Origin: Actinomycetes bacterium
GTDB lineage: Bacteria > Actinomycetota > Humimicrobiia > Humimicrobiales > Humimicrobiaceae
Assembly: GCA_030603375.1 (NCBI GenBank)
Contig: JAUVXY010000097.1
Coordinates: 1 to 5,305 of the forward strand
Reading direction: 5' to 3'
DNA length: 5,305 nucleotides
The translations under genes were made by a program, and so were the position numbers. Positions 1-5,074 of this stretch are shown here, one piece after another. The notes under the pieces are model-generated. The model had not been told where the DNA came from. It made no database searches and saw only the letters and a list, made by a program, of their open reading frames with translations. Numbering within the stretch: position 1 is the stretch's first letter; every line of letters starts with the position of its first letter.

Positions 1-142
1 CAAGTGAGGAAGCAACCATTCCCACTATTTCGCGATCACAAGGATCGTCATATCTATATAAAAACTCCAATGGATCAGGGTGGACAAATCTGCGACTATT
101 ATATTTTTCATATAACTCGTCAAGCTTCTTTTTATTTACCAT
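1..142 (-). CDS. TIGR02757/DUF2400 family protein, N-terminal fragment cut by the window edge
   Basis: The minus strand encodes 47 codons from ATG at 142-140 to the left edge with no stop, so only the N-terminus is present. The peptide begins MVNKKKLDELYEKYN and continues with FVHPDPLEFLYRY (residues 19-31), then DDPCDREIVGMVASSL. This pattern (LDELYEKYN, VHPDPLEFLYRY, DREIVG..ASSL) is what I recognise as the conserved N-terminus of the TIGR02757 (DUF2400) family, whose members are roughly 250-280 residues and whose biochemical function I do not know. The start is supported by homology. There is no strong Shine-Dalgarno (only a GGG a few bases upstream). An in-frame TTG lies immediately before the ATG, and an out-of-frame six-codon frame (ATG at 152-150) overlaps the start. 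It lies 75 bases downstream of the peroxiredoxin gene and may be read from it or from a promoter candidate at 209-236. Confidence 0.8.
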   Translation of the reverse strand, partial: MVNKKKLDELYEKYNSRRFVHPDPLEFLYRYDDPCDREIVGMVASSL

Positions 143-208
143 CAATACCCATAACTATAAATTATTTAGCAGTACCTTAAATCGTGAAGTATTTCTACAA
201 ATCTCGCA

Positions 209-236
209 CTTATAAATTTATAATTTCTTATGACAA
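209..236 (-). promoter_or_regulatory. Candidate sigma70-type promoter for the TIGR02757 gene
   Basis: On the minus strand TTGTCA (236-231, 5/6 to TTGACA) is followed after 16 bases by TATAAG (214-209, 5/6 to TATAAT). The -35 lies in the last codons of the peroxiredoxin gene. Transcription would begin near 202 and give a leader of about 60 bases before the ATG at 142. The DNA is very AT-rich here, so chance matches are likely. The perfect 14-bp palindrome TTATAAATTTATAA at 210-223 overlaps the -10 and spacer and also covers the peroxiredoxin stop codon. Confidence 0.33.
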
Positions 237-856
237 AGCCACCAATCAAAACATTTATACTTTTTCATTCTCTCCTTTGCAGTCTTTACGTCTGTTGCAG
301 GAGGAATTATAACTTCATCTTTTATCAGCTCGTTATTAGGCCAGTTAGCAGGTATGGCTACTCCATTTTTATCAGCAACCTGAAAACCTTTAACCATTCG
401 CAGTATTTCATCCATATTTCTTCCAAGTTCTTGAGGATAGTAAAGAATAGCTCTTATTGTACCCCCGGGATCAACTATAAAGACTGCTCTAACTGTGTTC
501 GTGCCTTTACCCGGATGAATTAAACCTAATGCATTTGAAACTTTACCAGTATCAGCAACTATAGGAAACTGAATATCGACTTTTAAATTATCTTTAATCC
601 ACTCTATCCATTTAATATGTGAAAATACTTGATCAACACTAAGTCCTACCAGTTCACAATTTAATTTTTTAAAATCATCATATCTTTTCTGAAAAGCTAC
701 AAATTCTTTGGTACATACTGGAGTAAAATCTTCTGGATTGCTAAAAAATACAAGACATTTTCCAGAAAAATCATCCGGTAGTTTCATTTTTCCCATTGTT
801 GTTACTACATCTAACTGGGGAAATTTTTCTCCTAAAAGTGGCATCTTTCCTTCCAT
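218..856 (-). CDS. Peroxiredoxin, Prx6 type with archaeal-style C-terminal cysteine pair
   Basis: A 212-residue thiol peroxidase that should reduce H2O2, organic hydroperoxides and possibly lipid hydroperoxides in the cytoplasm. The thioredoxin-fold signature PEDFTPVC spans residues 41-48, with Thr45 and peroxidatic Cys48; the conserved active-site arginine is Arg123 in TVRAVFIVD. The C-terminal extension (about 155-212), with IPANWPNNELIKDEVIIPP, marks the Prx6 subfamily rather than AhpC. Near the end, Cys202 and Cys208 (KCFDWWLC) form a CX5C pair spaced like the Cys207/Cys213 pair of the Aeropyrum pernix enzyme, so a 2-Cys-like mechanism with a C-terminal resolving cysteine is likely. Cys34 and Cys67 are additional. 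The start at 856 is chosen because AGGAGGT sits four bases upstream. A second Met at residue 5 (MPLLGEKFP, the usual family start) is an alternative. No dedicated reductase is visible nearby. Family assignment is secure; electron donor and preferred substrate are unknown. Confidence 0.95.
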   Translation of the reverse strand: MEGKMPLLGEKFPQLDVVTTMGKMKLPDDFSGKCLVFFSNPEDFTPVCTKEFVAFQKRYDDFKKLNCELVGLSVDQVFSHIKWIEWIKDNLKVDIQFPIVADTGKVSNALGLIHPGKGTNTVRAVFIVDPGGTIRAILYYPQELGRNMDEILRMVKGFQVADKNGVAIPANWPNNELIKDEVIIPPATDVKTAKERMKKYKCFDWWLCHKKL

Positions 857-860
857 TTTT

Positions 861-867
861 ACCTCCT
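861..867 (-). promoter_or_regulatory. Strong Shine-Dalgarno deciding the peroxiredoxin start
   Basis: AGGAGGT reads 867 to 861 on the minus strand, followed by AAAA and ATG at 856. It favours the first Met over Met5, although GGAAGG inside codons 2-3 could serve the second ATG at 844. Confidence 0.8.
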
Positions 868-903
868 GTCGTGTTAATTTGATAAATTACTAATAATAAA
901 TAT

Positions 904-934
904 ATTATAAAAAAATATTTTTTTTAGCTATCAA
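904..934 (-). promoter_or_regulatory. Candidate sigma70-type promoter for the peroxiredoxin gene
   Basis: In the 134-base AT-rich gap between the fusion gene and the peroxiredoxin gene, the minus strand has TTGATA (934-929, 5/6 to TTGACA) and a perfect TATAAT (909-904). The spacer is 19 bases, longer than the ideal 17. Transcription would start near 897, giving a leader of about 40 bases. The spacer holds back-to-back A and T runs. The rest of the gap (935-990) contains only AT-rich sequence; I see no GC-rich hairpin with a T-run to terminate the upstream fusion gene, so read-through is also possible. Confidence 0.4.
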
Positions 935-990
935 AAATAATATAAAGTTAAAACATATAAAAAGAAATATAATTAAAACTATTAAACAAT

Positions 991-3522
991 CTAAAGAGAA
1001 CGCACAGCTTTCTCTATCTTTTCAGTAATTTCCCTGTAATTTTCATCTCTAAATGTAAGAGGTTTGCCAAATTTTACAGCCACTAAGGGCCGCTTCGGCA
1101 GGTGGCCAACAGGCAGTATTCCATGATGAAGCATGTCGAAAAGTCCGTAAATTCTAGCAGGAACAACCGGGACTTTCATGTCAGATGCAATTATGCCTAC
1201 ACCTGATTCAAATTTTTTTATTTTACCATCCGTGGTCACTCTTCCTTCAGGATAAATTAGAACAGACCATCCTTTATTTAAGAGCCCGCCTATATTTTCC
1301 ATAATCTGTTTGAACCCATGGGTTCGTGAAAGCGGGCAGGCGTTAATAGCAAGGTTTACCAGCAGATAAAATCCTGCAGCTTCAATAAAACGTCTGGGCC
1401 ATGATCCTTTATGATAAAAAAAATGATTAAAATGATACTCTATTGACATCATTGCAGTTATGCGCTGCCGCAGTCTTAAAGGCAGGGAGTAGAGAATAGC
1501 GAATGTATCCATGTTGCTGCTATGGTTTACAGCAAGTACAAATGGGGTTTTTAAATTCTTTAAGTTCTCTTCTCCATATACTTTGCGCTTATATAATACT
1601 GACATGAAAGGGTACAGAATATATTGAAAAATAGTTCTAACAAAACACACCGGTCGCCAGTATGGGAAGCTGAAAAAAGGAAGCCTGTATGAAACCTCTG
1701 GCGGTGATTTAATGAGTTTCTCAATGTCTCCAACCGAAGTTTCCCGTGATATATACGAGTCATACATTTCTATATTATACTTGTCCTCAACTGCACAGGA
1801 TAGTTGAATCATATCCAATGAATCAAGACCTAAATCATCCTCTAATTTAGCTTCCAGCTTAATATCTTTCTTCTCCACCTTATGAAAAGATTTTAATATC
1901 TCGTAAATTTCTGCAGAAGTTTTACCTGATGAAATTTTCCTTTCCTCGCTTTCTGTCCCCCCAGCTTTTATTACTTCAGCAAGTTCATTTTTTTTAATTT
2001 TCATAGTTGATGTACGTGGAAAATCTTCTCTGTTCCAGGTACTATAACTATCAATATGCTGCTGCGCACTCAAATGTTTATTAGCTTTATATATAATTTC
2101 ACCTGGACTGTCACCAGCTTCTTTGGAAAGCAGCAAAACAGCATGGATTTCTTCAAAATTTTTATGCTTTATTCCGATAACTGCACAGTCTTTAACTAAA
2201 CCCAGTAATTTTACAGCCGATTCAATGTCTTCAGGATAAATATTAATACCATCTGATCTGATAATTACATCATCTTTTCTGCCCTTAAAGAAAATATTTC
2301 CATCCCTGTCAATCTCTGCTAAATCGCCTGTTTTAAACCAGCTGCCAGCAAATGCTTTCTTTGTCTTTAAAGAATCCTTGTAATATCCCGGGCTGACATT
2401 AGCGCCTTTTATTAATATCTCATTATTGACAAGACGAATTTGCTGGCCGGTCAGTACTTTGCCTATTGAACCAGGCCCGGTTTGTGCAGGATCAGCAAGG
2501 GTTATGAGTGGTGCTGTTTCTGTCAGGCCATAGCCCTGGAACATACAATAAGCAAGGCACCTCCAGAATTCATCAACAGAACCATCCAGAGTGGCACCTC
2601 CTACCATAATGGCAACAAGCCTCCACCCAAGTTTAAGATGAATATTTCGAAAAGCCCATAGCCTGAGCTGCCAGCGTTTTGTTTTCATCTTCTGGTATTT
2701 TTCCATGAATTTTTTTGAGTCCAGACTTAATTTGCTAATAACATAATTCTTCAATATCTCCATAAACTTTGGAAGCAGTCCTAAAATCCATATCTTCTCT
2801 TCCCGGATAGTTTTAATAACTGCATGAGGGTTCTGATTACTCATAAATACTACTGAGCTGCCAATCATAAGAGGAATGAGTATACCTATCATCTGTCCAT
2901 ACATATGACTTAGAGGAACAAGAGACAGAATTTTTAGATTGAACATAAAATGAAACATCTTTTTATACTTGCCAATTACTGGCTGGATAGATTTCAGGTT
3001 AGCCTCTATATTACCATGAGTAATCATTACGCCTTTTGGAGTAGATTTTGTCCCTGAGGTAAATACAATCTCTGCCAAATCATTAGAGTTAACAAAATAA
3101 GATAGATTATCGGCACATGGTATAGAAGATAGACATCGTTCGAGATCCTCAAAATAAATACTTTTAAGCTTAAGAAATTTTATTTTATCTCCTCTGGGGC
3201 AAACAAGCAGTTTTGCTCTAACCTTTTTCTGTACCATCTCCTCAAAATCAGAGTCTGATTTTACATCTATCGGAACAACAACCACCCCGCAAATAAGGCA
3301 TCCAATAAAAACTGCAACCCATTCAGGACAGTTTGGCCCTTTCAGTAAAACTCTATTACCTTTGCCTATATCCAGGCTTTGAAGCAGGCCAGCAAACTGC
3401 CTGGCATGCTGATATATTTCCCTGTAGCTCCAGGACCATGTGCGGTACTTGTCTTTATAACAAAAATACCTATTTTTGGATTTTATGTGTTCTTCTATGT
3501 AATTAAGTAAGCCGGATTTCAT
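991..3522 (-). CDS. Trifunctional fusion: acyl-CoA/acyl-ACP synthetase (AMP-binding) - acyl carrier domain - PlsC-type acyltransferase
   Basis: An 843-residue lipid enzyme with three domains. Residues 1-520 form an ANL-superfamily adenylating domain: P-loop TSGTKSTPKG (155-164), PLSHMYGQ (203-210), YGLTET (331-336), TGD (398-400), GRKDDVI (414-420) and a likely catalytic Lys508 in PRTSTMKIKK. Residues 533-605 resemble an acyl carrier domain with GLDSLD and phosphopantetheine Ser568. A hydrophobic stretch (about 617-645) leads into a PlsC/LPLAT domain with NHSSNMD (666-672, HX4D: His667, Asp672), YPEGR (757-761) and VPVVPARI (784-791). The likely job is to activate a fatty acid, hold it as acyl-ACP in cis and acylate a lysophospholipid or glycerophosphate at the membrane. 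The order is the reverse of E. coli Aas (acyltransferase first) and adds a carrier domain. The A3 loop is atypical (KS where TG is usual) and Met507 replaces the usual Gly. The ATG at 3522 follows an in-frame stop with no other start between them; Shine-Dalgarno is weak. Substrates are inferred. Confidence 0.93.
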   Translation of the reverse strand: MKSGLLNYIEEHIKSKNRYFCYKDKYRTWSWSYREIYQHARQFAGLLQSLDIGKGNRVLLKGPNCPEWVAVFIGCLICGVVVVPIDVKSDSDFEEMVQKKVRAKLLVCPRGDKIKFLKLKSIYFEDLERCLSSIPCADNLSYFVNSNDLAEIVFTSGTKSTPKGVMITHGNIEANLKSIQPVIGKYKKMFHFMFNLKILSLVPLSHMYGQMIGILIPLMIGSSVVFMSNQNPHAVIKTIREEKIWILGLLPKFMEILKNYVISKLSLDSKKFMEKYQKMKTKRWQLRLWAFRNIHLKLGWRLVAIMVGGATLDGSVDEFWRCLAYCMFQGYGLTETAPLITLADPAQTGPGSIGKVLTGQQIRLVNNEILIKGANVSPGYYKDSLKTKKAFAGSWFKTGDLAEIDRDGNIFFKGRKDDVIIRSDGINIYPEDIESAVKLLGLVKDCAVIGIKHKNFEEIHAVLLLSKEAGDSPGEIIYKANKHLSAQQHIDSYSTWNREDFPRTSTMKIKKNELAEVIKAGGTESEERKISSGKTSAEIYEILKSFHKVEKKDIKLEAKLEDDLGLDSLDMIQLSCAVEDKYNIEMYDSYISRETSVGDIEKLIKSPPEVSYRLPFFSFPYWRPVCFVRTIFQYILYPFMSVLYKRKVYGEENLKNLKTPFVLAVNHSSNMDTFAILYSLPLRLRQRITAMMSIEYHFNHFFYHKGSWPRRFIEAAGFYLLVNLAINACPLSRTHGFKQIMENIGGLLNKGWSVLIYPEGRVTTDGKIKKFESGVGIIASDMKVPVVPARIYGLFDMLHHGILPVGHLPKRPLVAVKFGKPLTFRDENYREITEKIEKAVRSL

Positions 3523-3526
3523 ATGG

Positions 3527-3550
3527 ATACCAACTCACTTTCAGTGGTAT
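3527..3550 (-). promoter_or_regulatory. Leader hairpin over the ribosome-binding region of the fusion gene
   Basis: Read on the minus strand, ATACCA (3550-3545) and TGGTAT (3532-3527) are perfect 6-bp inverted arms ending four bases before the ATG at 3522. Between them CACT-GAA-AGTG can form an alternative inner stem. The only Shine-Dalgarno-like bases (GTGAG) lie inside the structure. The pairing is seen directly; a role in limiting translation is inference. Confidence 0.4.
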
Positions 3551-3582
3551 GCTGTAATAATCTTCAGAAAAAAGAAAAAAAG

Positions 3583-4023
3583 CTACTTGCGCCTGTAAAG
3601 TCCTACAAGCTGTGCCTGGTTCAATATATGATTTTTCATTGCTTTTTTGATATCTGCAGATTTTGCTGAAATCTCAAGCTTCAGCACCGTATCCAGGGCA
3701 TAAACTTTAAAAAAATAACGATGCACCCCAGACGGAGGGCATGGACCACCATAGCCGGGTTTGCCAAAATTAGTTACTCCTTCGATTGCTCCTGGAGGAC
3801 AGCTTCCCTCAGGTATTTTTCTCACATCCGGGCTTATATCCCAAACAGTCCAATGAACCCATGTACCCATTGGGGCATCAGGGTCATCAACAATTAAAAC
3901 CATGCTCCTGGCGTCTTCAGGGACATTACTTATCGTTAGATAAGGACTTATATTCTTGCCATCACAAGTATAGAGGGACGGAATAAACTTATTATTTTCA
4001 AAAGCTGAACTTTTAATTTCCAT
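3583..4023 (-). CDS. YbhB/YbcL-type phosphatidylethanolamine-binding-protein (PEBP) family protein
   Basis: A 146-residue protein of the bacterial PEBP family. Conserved blocks run in order: TCDGKNISPYL (19-29), VDDPDAPMGTWVHW (45-58), GYGGPCPPSGVHRY (90-103) and YALD (108-111), ending with HILNQAQLVGLYRRK (132-146). The DPDAP and GxHRY blocks form the family's anion/ligand pocket. Length is usual for the bacterial branch and there is no signal peptide, so it should be cytoplasmic. Molecular function in bacteria is poorly defined; the name comes from eukaryotic lipid and kinase regulators and does not prove lipid binding here. The start at 4023 is supported by AAGGAG (4036-4031) seven bases upstream. 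It lies 71 bases after yggS and 60 bases before the fusion gene, so it probably shares their transcript; no clear promoter of its own was seen. Confidence 0.95.
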   Translation of the reverse strand: MEIKSSAFENNKFIPSLYTCDGKNISPYLTISNVPEDARSMVLIVDDPDAPMGTWVHWTVWDISPDVRKIPEGSCPPGAIEGVTNFGKPGYGGPCPPSGVHRYFFKVYALDTVLKLEISAKSADIKKAMKNHILNQAQLVGLYRRK

Positions 4024-4094
4024 CTATTTTCTCCTTCCTTGTTGATTGAAATACAATTTTATTTTACTCTTCTTTATTTTTTATTAAAGTTATT

Positions 4095-4769
4095 TTATCT
4101 TTCCCCAAATACTGCTGAACCGATTCTAACCGTGTTGCTTCCCTCTTCTATCGCTACTTTATATGAATTTGACATTCCCATAGATAATGCTTTCATGCTT
4201 ACGTTCGGTAAATCAAGCATTTTGATTTCATCAAATATTTCTTTGGTTTTCTTAAAGTACAGTCTGCTTTCTTCAGGATCGCCAAACCTTGGTCCCATAG
4301 TCATCAAGCCTTCAACTTTTAAATGTTTCAGGTTGCCAGATATTTTTTTAATTAAACCTAAAATGGATTTATATTCCGGCTCTACGCCATATTTTGTAAT
4401 TTCACTGCCAATATTTATCTCTATATAAACAGGAATTACTTTTTTACCAGCTTTTTCTACACGCTTGTCTATACCTTCGGCAATACCGAAATCACCAACT
4501 GTCTGTATGACATCAAAAATAGGAAGAGCTGTATTTATCTTATTTTTTTGTAAGGACCCTATCAGGTGCCATCTGACAATATTTGCTTTTTCACCAAGAT
4601 GTTCATACATCTTTTGCGCTTCCTGTACATAATTTTCTCCTATATCCGTGGCACCTGCATCTATTGCCTCTGCAACCTCCTCTGCCGTTCTTTTTTTTGC
4701 TGCTAAAACTATTGTCACATCATCTGGAATTTTCTTTCTGGTTATCTGATATTTTTCTTTTATGCTCAT
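4095..4769 (-). CDS. yggS: YggS/PROSC (PLPBP) family pyridoxal-5'-phosphate homeostasis protein
   Basis: A 224-residue single-domain fold-type III PLP-binding protein that buffers PLP and affects amino-acid and keto-acid metabolism; no enzymatic reaction is established for the family. The PLP lysine is expected at Lys26 in VLAAKK (21-26), aligned with LAVSK of E. coli YggS. Other signatures are IGENYVQE (43-50), WHLIGSLQKNK (67-77), VEGLMTMGP (152-160), LSMGMS (195-200) and the phosphate-binding end VRIGSAVFGER (214-224). Length is slightly below the usual 230 or so because the N-terminus is short; nothing essential is missing. The start at 4769 has AGGGGA (4782-4777) seven bases upstream and a promoter behind it. 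The common neighbours proC, yggT and sepF are absent here; it instead heads the leftward gene run. Confidence 0.96.
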   Translation of the reverse strand: MSIKEKYQITRKKIPDDVTIVLAAKKRTAEEVAEAIDAGATDIGENYVQEAQKMYEHLGEKANIVRWHLIGSLQKNKINTALPIFDVIQTVGDFGIAEGIDKRVEKAGKKVIPVYIEINIGSEITKYGVEPEYKSILGLIKKISGNLKHLKVEGLMTMGPRFGDPEESRLYFKKTKEIFDEIKMLDLPNVSMKALSMGMSNSYKVAIEEGSNTVRIGSAVFGER

Positions 4770-4806
4770 AATATTTTCCCCTGTTTTAATGGTAGAATGT
4801 GTTTTT

Positions 4807-4835
4807 AGTATACTATTAACAAGATATTGTTACAA
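4807..4835 (-). promoter_or_regulatory. Sigma70-type promoter of yggS
   Basis: The minus strand shows TTGTAA (4835-4830, 4/6 to TTGACA), a 17-base spacer and TATACT (4812-4807, 5/6 to TATAAT). Transcription would start near 4800, giving a leader of about 30 bases with AGGGGA properly placed before the ATG. This is the best-formed promoter in the window and could drive the whole leftward gene run. Confidence 0.6.
4817..4832. promoter_or_regulatory. Operator-like dyad TAACAA-GATA-TTGTTA inside the yggS promoter
   Basis: Perfect 6-bp arms flank a 4-base centre. It fills most of the spacer between the -35 and -10 boxes and overlaps the -35, a position where a dimeric repressor would block RNA polymerase. 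No regulator gene is visible in the window and the motif matches no operator I can name. Confidence 0.35.
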
Positions 4836-4906
4836 TTTGAACGCCATAAAATAATTTCAATTCAGCTAACTATTCTGTAACACAAATCTTTTAGCCGTTA
4901 CTATTG

Positions 4907-4954
4907 ATATTGCAAAACTGGCATCTCTGCCTGCATGCAGCATTCTTGCAATAT
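4907..4954. repeat. Perfect 9-bp inverted repeat enclosing a GC-richer 30-base loop
   Basis: ATATTGCAA (4907-4915) and TTGCAATAT (4946-4954) are exact inverted copies. The loop contains GGCA-TCTC-TGCC and the palindrome CTGCATGCAG, so the element can fold as a stem carrying two small hairpins on either strand. No T-run follows directly, which argues against an intrinsic terminator. It may be a structured leader RNA, a protein-binding site or a small mobile repeat; the sequence alone does not decide. Confidence 0.6.
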
Positions 4955-5030
4955 TTGTCTGTAAAATTTTTAGTTTTTATTTTATACTAAGTTTTTAACT
5001 ATCAATTAATATAGGTTTGAGGGTATGATT

Positions 5031-5060
5031 GTTTGCCTGACTTTACTTAGGCCTGCAAAC
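5031..5060 (+). promoter_or_regulatory. Hairpin just upstream of the orphan ORF
   Basis: GTTT-GCCTGA-CTTTAC-TTAGGC-CTGC-AAAC: a 6-bp stem (5035-5040 with 5047-5052, one G-T pair) and loop CTTTAC extended by GTTT/AAAC (5031-5034 with 5057-5060) across a 4-base bulge. An alternative pairing is GTTTGC with GCAAAC. It ends 14 bases before the ATG at 5075, with no T-run after it, so a leader or operator element is likelier than a terminator. Confidence 0.4.
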
Positions 5061-5074
5061 GACAAATTAATATT

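Larger units (their letters stand above)
4770..5074. other. 305-base divergent intergenic region with several dyads
   Basis: This gap separates leftward yggS from the rightward orphan ORF. From left to right it holds the yggS ribosome-binding site (4777-4782), the yggS promoter (4807-4835) with an internal dyad (4817-4832), a long perfect inverted repeat (4907-4954), an AT-rich stretch with a TATACT (4983-4988) that could be a rightward -10 although no good -35 precedes it, and a hairpin (5031-5060) just before the orphan ORF. No tRNA or recognised riboswitch was identified. A short frame (5025-5099) starts inside it. Confidence 0.6.

Noticed and set aside
230..523. Plus-strand open frame opposite the peroxiredoxin gene
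   Set aside because: It is the complement of a gene with full family motifs, and its translation has no recognisable domain.
708..893. Plus-strand open frame across the peroxiredoxin start
   Set aside because: It overlaps the antisense of well-supported coding sequence and the ribosome-binding site; no family resemblance.
1560..1763. Minus-strand open frame inside the fusion gene in another frame
   Set aside because: It lies fully within the linker and start of the acyltransferase domain; a frame shadow.
991..3522. Possibility that the fusion is a misassembly or a decayed pseudogene because of its altered A3 loop
   Set aside because: The frame is continuous over 843 codons with intact motifs in all three domains and a sensible linker, so a real fusion is more likely.
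3567..3611. Possible intrinsic terminator at the end of the PEBP gene (AGCT arms followed by two T-runs on the minus strand)
   Set aside because: The stem is only about six pairs with a three-base bulge and a long loop; too weak to call, at most an attenuator.
3786..3986. Plus-strand open frame opposite the PEBP gene
   Set aside because: Antisense to strongly conserved PEBP blocks, with low-complexity translation.
4024..4094. AT-rich stem CTTTA/TAAAG and a TAAAAT box between yggS and the PEBP gene
   Set aside because: The stem is five AT-rich pairs with no GC core, and the only -35 match is 3/6, so neither a terminator nor a promoter is supported.
4039..4428. 129-codon plus-strand open frame opposite yggS, with a hydrophobic start
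   Set aside because: The hydrophobic look comes from reading A-rich coding sequence in reverse; yggS on the other strand has all its signatures.
4583..4771. Plus-strand open frame opposite the 5' end of yggS
   Set aside because: Rich in Leu/Phe/Pro/His from antisense of lysine- and glutamate-rich coding; no support.
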